From NCBI RefSeq assembly GCF_018271975.1, contig NZ_JAGUCN010000010.1, positions 1-64,000 on the forward strand: a stretch of 64,000 nt of DNA, written 5' to 3'. The DNA is from Carboxylicivirga mesophila. GTDB taxonomy: Bacteria > Bacteroidota > Bacteroidia > Bacteroidales > Marinilabiliaceae. Positions within the stretch are counted from its first letter, which is position 1. Each line of letters opens with the position of its first letter. A model generated the notes under the pieces. The model searched no databases and was not told the origin of the DNA. It saw only the letters and a program-made list of their open reading frames with translations. Positions 43,812 through 53,769 of this stretch are shown here, in pieces. Position numbers and translations under genes: made by a program.

Positions 43812-44651
43812 ATGCCCAATACACATTTGCTAAACAGACCATTTAACCTGTTAATGCCCGTCAGGTCCAGATTATTTTTTGTAGCATTTATTACCATCTA
43901 CCTGGTGCTGTTTCTCAATATTTATAAACCCTATAACCTTGAAACGTGGTATGTCTTTTCGAATAACAAGCAGGTATTTGAATTGGGATTATTAGGGCTT
44001 ATTGGGGGATTATATTTCTGTTTTTCGCAGCTTTTATTACCCAAATTAATAAAGTTCAGAGTTAGCAAAGTGTGGCATTTTGCACTATGGACTTTAGCTG
44101 AGCTTGCTCTGCTGACTCTTTTACTCACAGTACTATATGATGATATAAGAAGTTTCTGGCAGTTTGTTGCTGAATTTTCCTCCAATTTAAAATACGTTGG
44201 GTTGACCTTGCTTCCGCCGTATAGCTTTTCGTTAATACTACTGTCGTGGTATCAAAAGCAGCAAGCAATTAATGAGTTCAGGCAGAAATCTAAACATCAT
44301 AAAGTTGCCAATACGCTGGTTCAGTTTACCGATGAAAATGGGAAAATAAAATTGTCCATACAGTTAAGTGAGATCCTCTATCTGGTTTCAATGGATAATT
44401 ATGTGGAGATATATTATCAGATCGAAGGAGAGCAAGTTCGCAAAGAACTTATACGCAATTCACTTAAAAATCTGGAAGAACCATTACAGCAATTACCCAT
44501 CAGGCGATGTCATCGTTCTTATATGATTAATACAAGTAAGATCACCATCATTAAAAGACTTGAAAAGAAGCAGGTGGCCATGCTTAAGGGAATCCAGGAA
44601 CCTATTCCGATATCTAAAACTTACCACAGCCACTTTAAGTCATTTTTGTAA
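43812..44651 (+). CDS. Membrane-bound LytTR-family DNA-binding regulator
   Basis: The product is 279 residues. Four hydrophobic segments (about 20-40, 55-75, 85-108, 122-142) come first, then a linker and a LytTR DNA-binding domain from about 170 (ILYLVSMDNYVEIYYQIEGE, IRNSLKNLEEPLQQLPIRRCHRSYMIN, ISKTYHSHFKSFL). There is no receiver domain, so the protein would sense its signal in the membrane and bind DNA directly. It lies 280 bp ahead of the hydrolase operon starting at 44932 on the same strand and is a candidate regulator of it, though this is only an inference from position. Confidence 0.88.
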   Translation: MPNTHLLNRPFNLLMPVRSRLFFVAFITIYLVLFLNIYKPYNLETWYVFSNNKQVFELGLLGLIGGLYFCFSQLLLPKLIKFRVSKVWHFALWTLAELALLTLLLTVLYDDIRSFWQFVAEFSSNLKYVGLTLLPPYSFSLILLSWYQKQQAINEFRQKSKHHKVANTLVQFTDENGKIKLSIQLSEILYLVSMDNYVEIYYQIEGEQVRKELIRNSLKNLEEPLQQLPIRRCHRSYMINTSKITIIKRLEKKQVAMLKGIQEPIPISKTYHSHFKSFL

Positions 44652-44931
44652 GTGAAATCAACTATAGTTATTCATGCTGACTTAAAAAAGACTTGACATT
44701 CCTTTATTTTCAGGTTAACTTGTGTCTTTGTGTAAGTGGTTGTGTGAGTGTTGTTTGTTGATGTATCGGAAGCTTGAGTATTGACTTGTGTTTGTCAAAA
44801 ATCATCCTTGTCAACCTTACTTATACAATCTTTCAACTAATCGGTGACGTTTTTGAAGTAAAGTGTAGTAGCTGTGCATATTCCCCTTGTTCGCTACTGC
44901 TTAATGCTAATCGATTAGTTCTTCATGCAAA

Positions 44932-45957
44932 ATGGAACAATTTTTCTTTACTAACCGCAGCATCATTACTGATAATGGTGCAGAAAAGGTAGATACCAGC
45001 CATTCGGCCGGAGCTACTATGAATCTTCGTTTTGGCTTCCTTAATCTTGAAACTGAAAGCTACCGTTTATTGCCCGATGTGGCTATTAAAAATGGTAACT
45101 ATCAGGATGTTGACTATCTCACTGATAAAACGCAGGGGTCCGCAGCCTGGTTTCATCAGTTATATGCTGATATGCTCAAAGATGATAAAAAGAATGATAC
45201 ACTTGTGTTTATTCATGGTTTTCAGTGTGGGTTCGATTGCTTTATCCAAAACATGCAACACCTGCAAAAAGCATATGTAGAAAACGATGACTCCAATATT
45301 GCGAGAATTGTTGGCTTTACCTGGCCGTCTAACAACAACATATTGCAATACCGGGCCGATCGTGCTGATGCCCGCTATGCCGGAGAGGCTTTTGCCCGCG
45401 GGTGGTATAAACTATTGCAGTTTTTTAGTCAGGTAGTAGGTACCGACAAGCGGTGCGGAAACGGCATCCACCTGTTGGCACATAGTCTGGGTGGTCAGGT
45501 GTTTGAGCAGATGGTGCATAGTGTGAGTAAAGGGCCTTATGCCGGCATTGGTCAGGTCTTTAATGAAATAATATTGGCGGCACCTGATGTGCAGCACGAT
45601 ACCTTCGAAAAGGGTAAACCGCTCTACCGAATCAACGATTTTTGTGAGCGTCTGCACGTGTATACTCATAAAAGTGATGATGCGCTTCGTATTTCTAAAT
45701 ACACCAAAAATTTTGAAAGCCGCCTGGGTAAAAACGGTCCTGTATCGCCATTTAATATTCCTAATAACGTGCATGTTGTCGATTGTACGAAAATAAGCGA
45801 TCAGCAAACAGGGCGCGAAAAGCTTATTGACCACTGGTATTATAAGAACAGTGCAACAGTCATTAAAGATATTGGACAGGTGCTGAATGGAGCCGACGAA
45901 GACCAAAATCCGCAGCGCACCTATATGGCTAATCAGAACAAGTACCTTTTAAAATAA
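44932..45957 (+). CDS. Alpha/beta hydrolase of the DUF900 type
   Basis: The product is 341 residues with no signal peptide. An alpha/beta-hydrolase fold is shown by LVFIHGFQCGFDCFIQNM (oxyanion strand), VGFTWPSNNNILQYRADRADAR (DUF900-like) and the nucleophile elbow LLAHSLGGQVF. The acid may be in LAAPDVQHDTF and the His in LIDHWYY. These are typical of DUF900 esterase/lipase-like proteins. It is the first of four co-directional genes; the next begins 5 bp later. The product and cellular target are unknown, but three of the four proteins look like hydrolases. Confidence 0.82.
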   Translation: MEQFFFTNRSIITDNGAEKVDTSHSAGATMNLRFGFLNLETESYRLLPDVAIKNGNYQDVDYLTDKTQGSAAWFHQLYADMLKDDKKNDTLVFIHGFQCGFDCFIQNMQHLQKAYVENDDSNIARIVGFTWPSNNNILQYRADRADARYAGEAFARGWYKLLQFFSQVVGTDKRCGNGIHLLAHSLGGQVFEQMVHSVSKGPYAGIGQVFNEIILAAPDVQHDTFEKGKPLYRINDFCERLHVYTHKSDDALRISKYTKNFESRLGKNGPVSPFNIPNNVHVVDCTKISDQQTGREKLIDHWYYKNSATVIKDIGQVLNGADEDQNPQRTYMANQNKYLLK

Positions 45958-45962
45958 ACACC

Positions 45963-47471
45963 ATGAAAACGTTTGATTTACATTGTCATCCAACCCTGAA
46001 ACCGATGCTGACTTTGCAGAAACATCGGAAGAGCCCCTGGGACGAAGTAGATAATATTGCCAATAAGATATTTGATTCACAATCAAACTTAAATCAGCTC
46101 TTGGATGGCAATTGTAACCTGGCATGTGTTGGTTTAATGGCCATCGAAGCAGCTTTTCTAAAAGGGGCTTTGGTTCAAACCGTAGCCGGTCCGGTACGTT
46201 ATATCGATAAACGACAGATTAGGCGGATGGCCCGAAAGGTTAAAGGTTATTGTTATCCCGATTTGTTGGAGCAGGAAATAGATTCTGTCATAAACAATGC
46301 TGTTAATAAAGAAGAGCCCTGGGAACGGGTAAAGTGGATCAATTCAATGGATGAGTATGAACCTGATGACATGGATACACTGTATTTAATAGCAACACTC
46401 GAAGGTGGGCATGCATTGTATTACGGACGCAATGAATCAAGTGATATCAATATAATTACCGATAAGCTAAAGGAATACCGCAAAGGAGATCCGTTGCGTT
46501 TGTTATACCTCACATTAACGCACATTAGCCCAAATGTGTTTGCCAATCATGCGTATGCCATTAAAATACTGGGTAAGAAACCCTTCTTACCGCTGGGAAA
46601 TGGCATCTCTGATATGGGCCATCAGGTGATAGATACCTGCCTGAATGCTCGATGGGAAGGAAAGCCCATTTTGATTGATATCAAACACCTGAGTATGGTA
46701 GCACGCAAACAGTTCTACGCGAAATATAGCGATAAGCCAATAATAGCCTCTCACGTAGCGGTCACCGGGTGTTCGTGGAGCACGAAACCCATTGCGAAGT
46801 TTCGTAAGAAAAAGGCGCATCCGGTATATAAGGTCAAATATGAGCGGCAGAGAGGACACATAAATGGAACCCGCTTTAATCCGGATAGCATTAATCTGTA
46901 TGATGAAGATATTAAGGCGATACTTAGGTCGGGCGGACTAATAGGGTTAATACTGGATGAGCGGGTGCTTGGTTATGCCAAAGAAGAAAAAAAGACGAGT
47001 AAAGAGTTTATTAGTGATAGTGAATGGAATGAATTTATAGCGCCCATGCCACTAGCAGAGCAACAACACCGGCATATGGATGACGATGAAAACCAACTTG
47101 ACGAAGAAGAGGAGCGTCAGAATGAAGAAGAGGAAACGCTTTTGTTGGTAGGAGAGGGGGCTAAACGGAGCATGGCCCAGCAACGCAATCATTTGCTGCA
47201 CCTGCTAAATAATATTATGCATATCATGATAGTGGGACAAACAATGGATAAGCCTGTTAACCCCGGAAAACACATTGTAATAGGTTCCGACTTTGATGGT
47301 TTAATTAATGCCATTGATTGCTGTCCAGCGGCAGAGGACTTTGAATTTCTGCAGTATAATCTCGAAGAAGCGATAGAACTATATGCCAGCGACCTGATTC
47401 CTGATCCGGCTGCTTTTGTGAGTGATGTATTTTATAATAATGGGGTTGAGTTTTTGAATAAGCACTTTTAA
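45963..47471 (+). CDS. Metal-dependent hydrolase, M19 dipeptidase-like
   Basis: The product is 502 residues, apparently cytoplasmic. A TIM-barrel metallo-hydrolase is indicated by FDLHCHPTLKP at the start (metal-binding His pair), LIATLEGGHAL (bridging acid), LTHISPNVFANH, PIIASHVAVTG and IVIGSDFDGL; the last is the conserved SDFDG of renal dipeptidases (M19). The usual start motif 'DGHND' is changed to DLHCH, so the metal site differs from classical dipeptidases. An acidic, probably disordered insert (DDDENQLDEEEERQNEEEE) lies near residues 373-392. Gene spacing of 5 and 38 bp to neighbours shows an operon. Confidence 0.75.
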   Translation: MKTFDLHCHPTLKPMLTLQKHRKSPWDEVDNIANKIFDSQSNLNQLLDGNCNLACVGLMAIEAAFLKGALVQTVAGPVRYIDKRQIRRMARKVKGYCYPDLLEQEIDSVINNAVNKEEPWERVKWINSMDEYEPDDMDTLYLIATLEGGHALYYGRNESSDINIITDKLKEYRKGDPLRLLYLTLTHISPNVFANHAYAIKILGKKPFLPLGNGISDMGHQVIDTCLNARWEGKPILIDIKHLSMVARKQFYAKYSDKPIIASHVAVTGCSWSTKPIAKFRKKKAHPVYKVKYERQRGHINGTRFNPDSINLYDEDIKAILRSGGLIGLILDERVLGYAKEEKKTSKEFISDSEWNEFIAPMPLAEQQHRHMDDDENQLDEEEERQNEEEETLLLVGEGAKRSMAQQRNHLLHLLNNIMHIMIVGQTMDKPVNPGKHIVIGSDFDGLINAIDCCPAAEDFEFLQYNLEEAIELYASDLIPDPAAFVSDVFYNNGVEFLNKHF

Positions 47472-47509
47472 GATTTAAACGATGTATTAAGGGTAAAAAA
47501 CATTGAGAC

Positions 47510-49048
47510 ATGAAAAAGATACTGTTTTTTAATTTTGATGGTACCGATAATGAACCTGCTGATGCCATCCAGGATAGAAGGTTGAGTGGTAAAGAAGAAG
47601 ATGATAGTATAACCAATGTACTTAAGTTTCATCTGCTTCTTGGTGGCCAACTGAAGGAGGAATATGGGAAAACACAACTGTCAAATGGTTCGTATACATT
47701 CTATTATCACGGCATTGGCACGTACGGAAATTTCTTTCAGCGTAAATTTAATGCAGGCCTATCAAAAGAGAGCAAAGATGTGAAAACAATTCTTGAAGAT
47801 GCCTCTAAAAATTTCAATGATTATTACTCCGAAGATATAGATTATATCGTTGTTACAGGTTTTAGTCGGGGTGCTGCCTTGGCCAGGCGATTTGCAGCCA
47901 TTATCAATAGCACTGTGAATAGACAAATAGTTATAGAAGGTGTTTTTGATACAGTAGCTTCCATAGGTATGCCAAATTTCAGAAAAGAAGACAGGCCTTC
48001 GTCAGATGTGGTATTTGAGCATGGTCATACGCTTCCTTCCAATGTTCTGAAAGCTTTGCACCTGGTTTCACTGGATGATAAGCGAAAGGTCTTTCAGCCA
48101 ACATTAATGAATAAGGATGAAAGAGTAACCGAAATTTGGTTTCCGGGGGCTCATGGCGATGTGGGTGGTGGCTATAATTACGATGGTTTATCGGATAATG
48201 CGCTCCGCTTCTTTTTAGATTGGTTTGAAGAGTTGCCTGAGCTGGAGATTCGCTTTTTATCGCCCAAAAATATTCAATACGATCAGGTATTTCATTCTGA
48301 TTCCGGACTGGAAATTGAACCTGATGATGTACAGATTGATCCCAATCCACTTGGACTTAATCATCAACAAAAGCGACTGCCTGTAATATCGCACATCACT
48401 TTAACCGACCGCTTGTGTTGTGTGATTAAAGAAGATAAGGTGCTTAAAGAGGAACTGCCAATGGTACACTGGTCAGTAGCCGATCGTATCTTCCGTGATG
48501 CTGATTATAAGCCACAATCGCTTAAAGGGATTGAGCATACAATCTGGTACCGCGACGATACCACCAAAGAGTTTAGGGGGACTTCGGAACATAAGCTGAT
48601 GAACAGAAGTAATCTGAAGGTGCCATCTAAAGGAGGTGTCGTAACACGTGTGTATGCCTATTTAAAATACAATCATACTGGCATATATCTTCAGAAAGGT
48701 AAATCTTATAATATCGAAGTGATTGAAATAGACAAGTATAAATGGCGCGATGGAGGTATTCATCCGGTTGATGGCAACGGCTGGAATAGAGGCAAAGTTA
48801 AGCTTGCTGCGCGCGAAATCGCCATTGCCATTGCCGAACCATTTAAACGAGTGACGGGCAACGGTGTAGACTGGTTCACTCTATGTGGCTGCATTGGTCA
48901 TAATGATGACGAGGCTTTTGCCATAGGAAACGGACTAAAGAACTACTCCCCCAAAAAGTCAGGCGAGTTTTGTGCTTTTGCCAACGATCTGAACGGTTAC
49001 TATGGCAACAATAGTGGCTTTTTGAAGGTCAGGATTGAGGAAGCGTAA
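47510..49048 (+). CDS. DUF2235 alpha/beta hydrolase, Tle1-like
   Basis: The product is 512 residues without a signal peptide. DUF2235 marks are: FNFDGTDNEPAD at the start, FYYHGIGTYG, the nucleophile elbow VVTGFSRGAALARRFA, and WFPGAHGDVGGGYNYDGLSDNALR. The Tle1 family of type VI secretion phospholipases and many orphan bacterial proteins share this domain. The C-terminal 170 residues (from about 350) contain a separate domain with a VYAYLKYNHTGIYLQKGKSY beta-rich segment. No type VI genes lie nearby, so the protein probably works inside the cell or in this operon's own context. Confidence 0.85.
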   Translation: MKKILFFNFDGTDNEPADAIQDRRLSGKEEDDSITNVLKFHLLLGGQLKEEYGKTQLSNGSYTFYYHGIGTYGNFFQRKFNAGLSKESKDVKTILEDASKNFNDYYSEDIDYIVVTGFSRGAALARRFAAIINSTVNRQIVIEGVFDTVASIGMPNFRKEDRPSSDVVFEHGHTLPSNVLKALHLVSLDDKRKVFQPTLMNKDERVTEIWFPGAHGDVGGGYNYDGLSDNALRFFLDWFEELPELEIRFLSPKNIQYDQVFHSDSGLEIEPDDVQIDPNPLGLNHQQKRLPVISHITLTDRLCCVIKEDKVLKEELPMVHWSVADRIFRDADYKPQSLKGIEHTIWYRDDTTKEFRGTSEHKLMNRSNLKVPSKGGVVTRVYAYLKYNHTGIYLQKGKSYNIEVIEIDKYKWRDGGIHPVDGNGWNRGKVKLAAREIAIAIAEPFKRVTGNGVDWFTLCGCIGHNDDEAFAIGNGLKNYSPKKSGEFCAFANDLNGYYGNNSGFLKVRIEEA

Positions 49049-49081
49049 ATGCCTCTATGTTTTACTGACTATAAACTGTTA

Positions 49082-49105
49082 AAAGGGAGATGAATATCTC
49101 CCTTT
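49082..49105 (+). terminator. Hairpin between the DUF2235 gene and the large membrane protein gene
   Basis: AAAGGGAGAT (49082-49091) and ATCTCCCTTT (49096-49105) form a perfect 10-bp stem with a GAAT loop. The T run is short, so it may only attenuate or protect RNA and lower expression of the next gene. Confidence 0.7.
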
Positions 49106-49149
49106 CTATGACGATTTAACCATTCATTCTGCCAGCCAAACTAACAATT

Positions 49150-52100
49150 ATGCAAAAACTAACAGGTAAACGATTTGGAATATTAATGACGGTCTCCCTG
49201 GTTATTATACTGGCCATGGGCTTGTACTATTTCCATATTCAAAGTGTAAAAGAAGATAAAGTAAAGCGACAGGCTTTTAAAATGTTATATCGATATGCCG
49301 GAGATTTGAGGGAGAAGGAGAGGGATATTGAAACTACGGGAGCTAATAGTTTTAATATTCTTAAGCATGATATTGATGAAGTCAATGCTGTTAAAGATTC
49401 AATTAAGCCTCTTTATCAGGAGATGAGTGAGATTGAATTTGATCTTGAGGAGTTGTATGATACTACATTTTCAGTACTGTATAGATATGAGAATAGAAGC
49501 TATCTGATCGAAAAAGAGGAGCCGCTAATGCTAAGGTACATTGTTCTTGATGAACAATTTGAAAAATACCTTGCCGTCTTGGATGAATTGCTCCCTGCTA
49601 TGCAGTATAAAATAGAGCGAGAAATAAAAAACAGGTACAATTATAACGAAAGCAACAAAGAAGACTATTTGTTTTATGATATTGATTATTTGGCAGAGCC
49701 ATCAAAAGTTAACTACTATGAGTACGAAATTGACTCCATTCTTAATGACGTCATAGCACCATACCTAAGTCAATTACCGGTTCATAAAGATAAAATCTTT
49801 CCCAACGTGCTGGATGAAGCTGATTTTTTCGAAGGGTTTATTGCATTTGATTCCACAGAAGTGGTGTATAATCAGTTTGATTATACGCATATAGAACTAA
49901 AGCAGAAAAAGTCAAAGCAGTCAATAAATATTGATACGCTGATGCATCTGTTTAACACTTCCAAAAAAATAGAACTATCACTCGGCGGAGGCTCCTCTGA
50001 TTTTTCATTCGAAAATCCTTATGAATTATCAATTCCCATATCATTAAAGGGTGAAGACTATCAGTTATTTGTAGTTAAAGTGGATGGGGTGAATATTCAT
50101 TACCTGGCTGGCCTGATACCAAAAGTTAAATATGCTTCATTAAAGCGTGGATTCGACCGGGCCCTTCTCACCGCCATTACGGTATTTGTTCTGCTACTGT
50201 TATTTAGTATTCCGGTTATTAAACTCTTTGTAGTGGCTGCGGGTGAAGCTTATTCCATCAAAAATCTGATAACATTAGTACTCAGCTCGGTTGGCCTGGT
50301 GTTTATTATGGGTTACTTTATTTTGTACGAAACTAACCTGGCATACATCAAGGGGCATCTGAAGGGTGATGGTGAACATTTAGAACAAATGTCAAATGGA
50401 ATACGCCATGACTTTAACGCGGAGTTGGATAGTTTACTGATTAATATCACAGCAGTAAAAGATACATTGTCAAACTTTGTAACCTCTGATAGCTTTAAAA
50501 GTTTTAAACGAGACTCAGTAACTCTCCACAGAATTATTGCTAAAACCAGTTTTTTGACCATCGATACCTTGTCGTGGCTCGATATCTTCGTAGCCAAAGA
50601 TCGCGAAAGACATATTGATCCCAAACGCTTTGAAGGTAAGTTTATTGCAATGGAGATGTCAGATGTAATTGTAAGTAACGATTACGGGAAAATACTCAAT
50701 ATAACTCACAATAATTGCAGATACTCCGATATTGATACCATGGATGGCATTGACATAAGGATGCGTGACTACTTTAACGCTCCAACCCTTTTTACGCAGA
50801 ATGGCACTGCATTTGGCATGCAATCCATTTTTTCTTTAACAACTGCCCGGCCACAAGTTATTTTCTCGTCGAAAATCGGAAAGTCCAGCTATTTAGCTTG
50901 TATTGGTACTGAACTAACATCGGTAAGCAATACCATTTTACCCCATGGCTACTCCTTTTGTGTTATTGATAGTAAGGGTAAAGTGTGGTTTCATAAAGAC
51001 CCTGAAAATAATGTTCGGGAGAATCTTTTTTATGAGACGGATCAGCATCCTGATTTAAAGGCAGCCATATTAAGTCACCGAAAAGATGTTTTTAAGGCCG
51101 ATTATAAAATGAAACCCACCCTTATGTGGGTGGAGCCCCTGAATGTTGATTTGGATTTATTCATCGTCACCATGTGCGAGGTGAATAATTATGCTCAAAT
51201 CATCAACCATGCCGGATACATTATCATTGCAGCTTTTATCCTTATTGTGCTATTCTGGTTTCTGTGCACATGGGGGTACCGCATGTACAAAAATTTTAAC
51301 TCAGATATCCACAATCCGCCACACTCGCTGTTGTATTTTTTTCCGAAAAAGAAGATCGCAGAAAAATATATCAGTTTGGCTCTGCACAATAGCCTGTTAA
51401 TAGTTCTTTGGGTGGTGGTAGTAATGTTATTTTTTAGACGCATTTATGTTATACACTGGATAAGTCTGCTGGCGCTTATAGGAGCCGGTTCATTATTGGC
51501 TCAAATGCGTTTCTTGTGTGGTAAAGGTGCATGCAAAATCACCTTTAAGTTGTTCATCTACTATGCCATTTTTTCAGTTGCACTTTTAAGTCTGGTTGAA
51601 CTGATGATGCCCAAAACCTGCTTTATGAGTTATTCTTTTATAGGGAGTGTTTTTATCCTAACGACTTTCAATGGGCTATTGTTTGTTTCCTTTAAAAATA
51701 ATGGCACAAGGCTGAAGGCGATTAAAGATAAGGTGGCGGCTGTTCTTAGAAAGAAAGTGAGTGTGTTGAATACTTTCCGGATAAAATACTACCTATACGT
51801 TTACACACTGCTGCTGCTATTTGCTTTTATGCCGTTGGTGGTTTTGTATACCGTTGTTTACCAGCAGGAAACCACCTTGCATTACATGGCACAGCAGCGG
51901 TATGTGGCTGAGCAGATTCTGGAACGCAGAGAGCTGTTGCTGGAACAAAATAACCGTAAGAGTACGATTAAACCGCTGGAACGAAAAGGGAATTACTATG
52001 AGCAGCTTCATCATATGAAGTTTGATACCCTGGTAGATGAACAAGGTGATAATAATATTGAATCGTGTAATTTCAGGTTGGATCAACTGAAGGGAACGTT

Positions 52101-53643
52101 TAATTACGTTCATGTTTTTGGTCAGGCCAGGGCCAATATGTTCTTCTTAAATAACCTCATTGAAGATCGTGGAAACCGGGTAAAGCCCAGTTATATTAAT
52201 TCCGATGATACTCTTAAGCAGTATACCTACTTTATAAGTGGAGATAGTCTAAATCTACAAGTTAAAACAGGTGGTTTTCCGCACAACGACCAACTGTTTG
52301 TGATGCGGATGGACAAACCAGGGTTGTGGCATATCACCAAGCGTTACTTAGGTATTGTCTATGGTTTTCTGGTAATTTCGGTGCTGTATTTTATGTATTT
52401 ACCTACCATGGCCAATCGGTATTTATTTCCCGGGTTTAAGTATGCAAAAACCATGTTTACCGAAAAACAGAGTAAAACGCAGTTACATGAGCTCGAAAAG
52501 GGTGAGAACAAATACATTGTAACTATGCCCGATAAGGCTTTTTACCGAAAATGCATCGAAAATGAACACACAAAAATGTATCGGCTGCATCTGCCACAGA
52601 GCTTAATAAGCTTGTTGCGCGACAACAATGCCAATAAGCATGTGTACCTTTTTATCGATCATATGAGCTTTAAAGGGGTGAGTCAACTACAAACCTTTGT
52701 TGAGTACCTCGAAAATGTGCTGGAAACAGAACAGTTCCTGAGTTTCAACATCGTTTGCTTTAAAATGCCTCGTATATTAATACAGCATTTTCGTGATTCT
52801 TTAATTTCAGAGTTGCGCAAGAACAATAAAAAAACAGCGAAGAAACGGATGCAGCTGGATACGATCCTCAAGCGTTTGGTTAATTGTTTGGCCTACTTCT
52901 CCATGACCTATGTACCCATAACCAGGCAGCCCCTAAAAGAAGATGTGCTTGAGCAGATAGGTGCGCTTAAGCAGGAGTGGGAGGATGAGTTCAGGCCTGA
53001 AAGATCAATTACTGGTGACACTTACAAGCAGCAATGGAAAAAACACATTAGCTGGATAGATGATGAAATTGGTAAAAATGCCGCATTGGTTGATAAATAC
53101 CAGCTGTTCAGGCGGCAGGATACCCTGTCGGAGAATGACTATAAATGGGGTAATGAAGAAACCGAAGAGATTAAAAATAAGGTAGTCAATGAAGATAATG
53201 TCCTTCAGGCCTACCTCATTAATCGTACCTATTACCAAAAGATATGGGATAGTTGTGATAATGAAGAAAAATCCATTCTTTATGATATAGCTGATGATTA
53301 CGTTATCAACCTGCATAAAAAGGGCGTGATTAATATTCTTATTAATAAAGGCCTGATAAAGAATGGGCAGTTTCTTAAGCTGTTTAATCTGAGTTTCACG
53401 CTGTTTGTTACCCGCCAGGAAAATGAAGTGGATGCCATCAATGCATCTTTGCGCGAGCATAGCAAAGCGGGCTGGAGCCAATACGGATTGCCACTTAAGC
53501 TGTTGGGCGTGGCCATCATCGTATTCCTGGTGGTGACCCAGCAGGAGTTTTTAACCGGCATTCAATCCATTCTTATCTCCATTGGAGCCATTCTCACCTT
53601 TGCTTTACGCTTCTTTAATTTTCCGTTAAGGAGCGGAAGTTGA
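49150..53643 (+). CDS. 1497-residue multi-pass membrane protein with cache-like sensor domains
   Basis: I know no named family. Seen in order: helix at about 10-28; an extracytoplasmic region to about 335; helices near 337-360 and 371-392; a second extracytoplasmic region (about 400-685) whose segment HGYSFCVIDSKGKVWFHKDP, followed by NVRENLF, resembles dCache sensor domains; helices near 687-712, 740-760, 765-785, 800-820, 826-848 and 880-905; a third outer stretch; a helix near 1075; a cytoplasmic part of about 370 residues with HVYLFIDHMSFKGVSQLQTF and long charged helices; and one or two final helices near 1455-1490. No kinase, cyclase or GTPase motif is visible. As last gene of the hydrolase operon it may be its sensor or scaffold. 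Confidence 0.8.
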   Translation: MQKLTGKRFGILMTVSLVIILAMGLYYFHIQSVKEDKVKRQAFKMLYRYAGDLREKERDIETTGANSFNILKHDIDEVNAVKDSIKPLYQEMSEIEFDLEELYDTTFSVLYRYENRSYLIEKEEPLMLRYIVLDEQFEKYLAVLDELLPAMQYKIEREIKNRYNYNESNKEDYLFYDIDYLAEPSKVNYYEYEIDSILNDVIAPYLSQLPVHKDKIFPNVLDEADFFEGFIAFDSTEVVYNQFDYTHIELKQKKSKQSINIDTLMHLFNTSKKIELSLGGGSSDFSFENPYELSIPISLKGEDYQLFVVKVDGVNIHYLAGLIPKVKYASLKRGFDRALLTAITVFVLLLLFSIPVIKLFVVAAGEAYSIKNLITLVLSSVGLVFIMGYFILYETNLAYIKGHLKGDGEHLEQMSNGIRHDFNAELDSLLINITAVKDTLSNFVTSDSFKSFKRDSVTLHRIIAKTSFLTIDTLSWLDIFVAKDRERHIDPKRFEGKFIAMEMSDVIVSNDYGKILNITHNNCRYSDIDTMDGIDIRMRDYFNAPTLFTQNGTAFGMQSIFSLTTARPQVIFSSKIGKSSYLACIGTELTSVSNTILPHGYSFCVIDSKGKVWFHKDPENNVRENLFYETDQHPDLKAAILSHRKDVFKADYKMKPTLMWVEPLNVDLDLFIVTMCEVNNYAQIINHAGYIIIAAFILIVLFWFLCTWGYRMYKNFNSDIHNPPHSLLYFFPKKKIAEKYISLALHNSLLIVLWVVVVMLFFRRIYVIHWISLLALIGAGSLLAQMRFLCGKGACKITFKLFIYYAIFSVALLSLVELMMPKTCFMSYSFIGSVFILTTFNGLLFVSFKNNGTRLKAIKDKVAAVLRKKVSVLNTFRIKYYLYVYTLLLLFAFMPLVVLYTVVYQQETTLHYMAQQRYVAEQILERRELLLEQNNRKSTIKPLERKGNYYEQLHHMKFDTLVDEQGDNNIESCNFRLDQLKGTFNYVHVFGQARANMFFLNNLIEDRGNRVKPSYINSDDTLKQYTYFISGDSLNLQVKTGGFPHNDQLFVMRMDKPGLWHITKRYLGIVYGFLVISVLYFMYLPTMANRYLFPGFKYAKTMFTEKQSKTQLHELEKGENKYIVTMPDKAFYRKCIENEHTKMYRLHLPQSLISLLRDNNANKHVYLFIDHMSFKGVSQLQTFVEYLENVLETEQFLSFNIVCFKMPRILIQHFRDSLISELRKNNKKTAKKRMQLDTILKRLVNCLAYFSMTYVPITRQPLKEDVLEQIGALKQEWEDEFRPERSITGDTYKQQWKKHISWIDDEIGKNAALVDKYQLFRRQDTLSENDYKWGNEETEEIKNKVVNEDNVLQAYLINRTYYQKIWDSCDNEEKSILYDIADDYVINLHKKGVINILINKGLIKNGQFLKLFNLSFTLFVTRQENEVDAINASLREHSKAGWSQYGLPLKLLGVAIIVFLVVTQQEFLTGIQSILISIGAILTFALRFFNFPLRSGS

Positions 53644-53664
53644 TAGGCGTGTGTTAACAATACC

Positions 53665-53698
53665 AAGAGGGTCTCTTAATGCGGATTCCCTCTTTTTT
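53665..53698 (+). terminator. Terminator of the hydrolase operon
   Basis: AAGAGGG (53665-53671) pairs with CCCTCTT (53688-53694), followed by TTTT. It lies 21 bp after the stop of the 1497-residue gene. Confidence 0.85.
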
Positions 53699-53769
53699 GT
53701 GTTTTATGATTTATCTCGAGACATGGAGACTAAAGTGATTATAATTCTGGTATAGACAAGTTTAGAGTA

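Noticed and set aside
45412-45906. 164-codon minus-strand open frame opposite the DUF900-like hydrolase
   Set aside because: The plus-strand gene shows the catalytic motifs and fits the operon; the antisense frame has none.
47510-49048. Type VI secretion effector locus
   Set aside because: The DUF2235 domain occurs in Tle1 effectors, but no VgrG, PAAR, Hcp or other type VI gene, and no immunity-like lipoprotein, is seen in the window.
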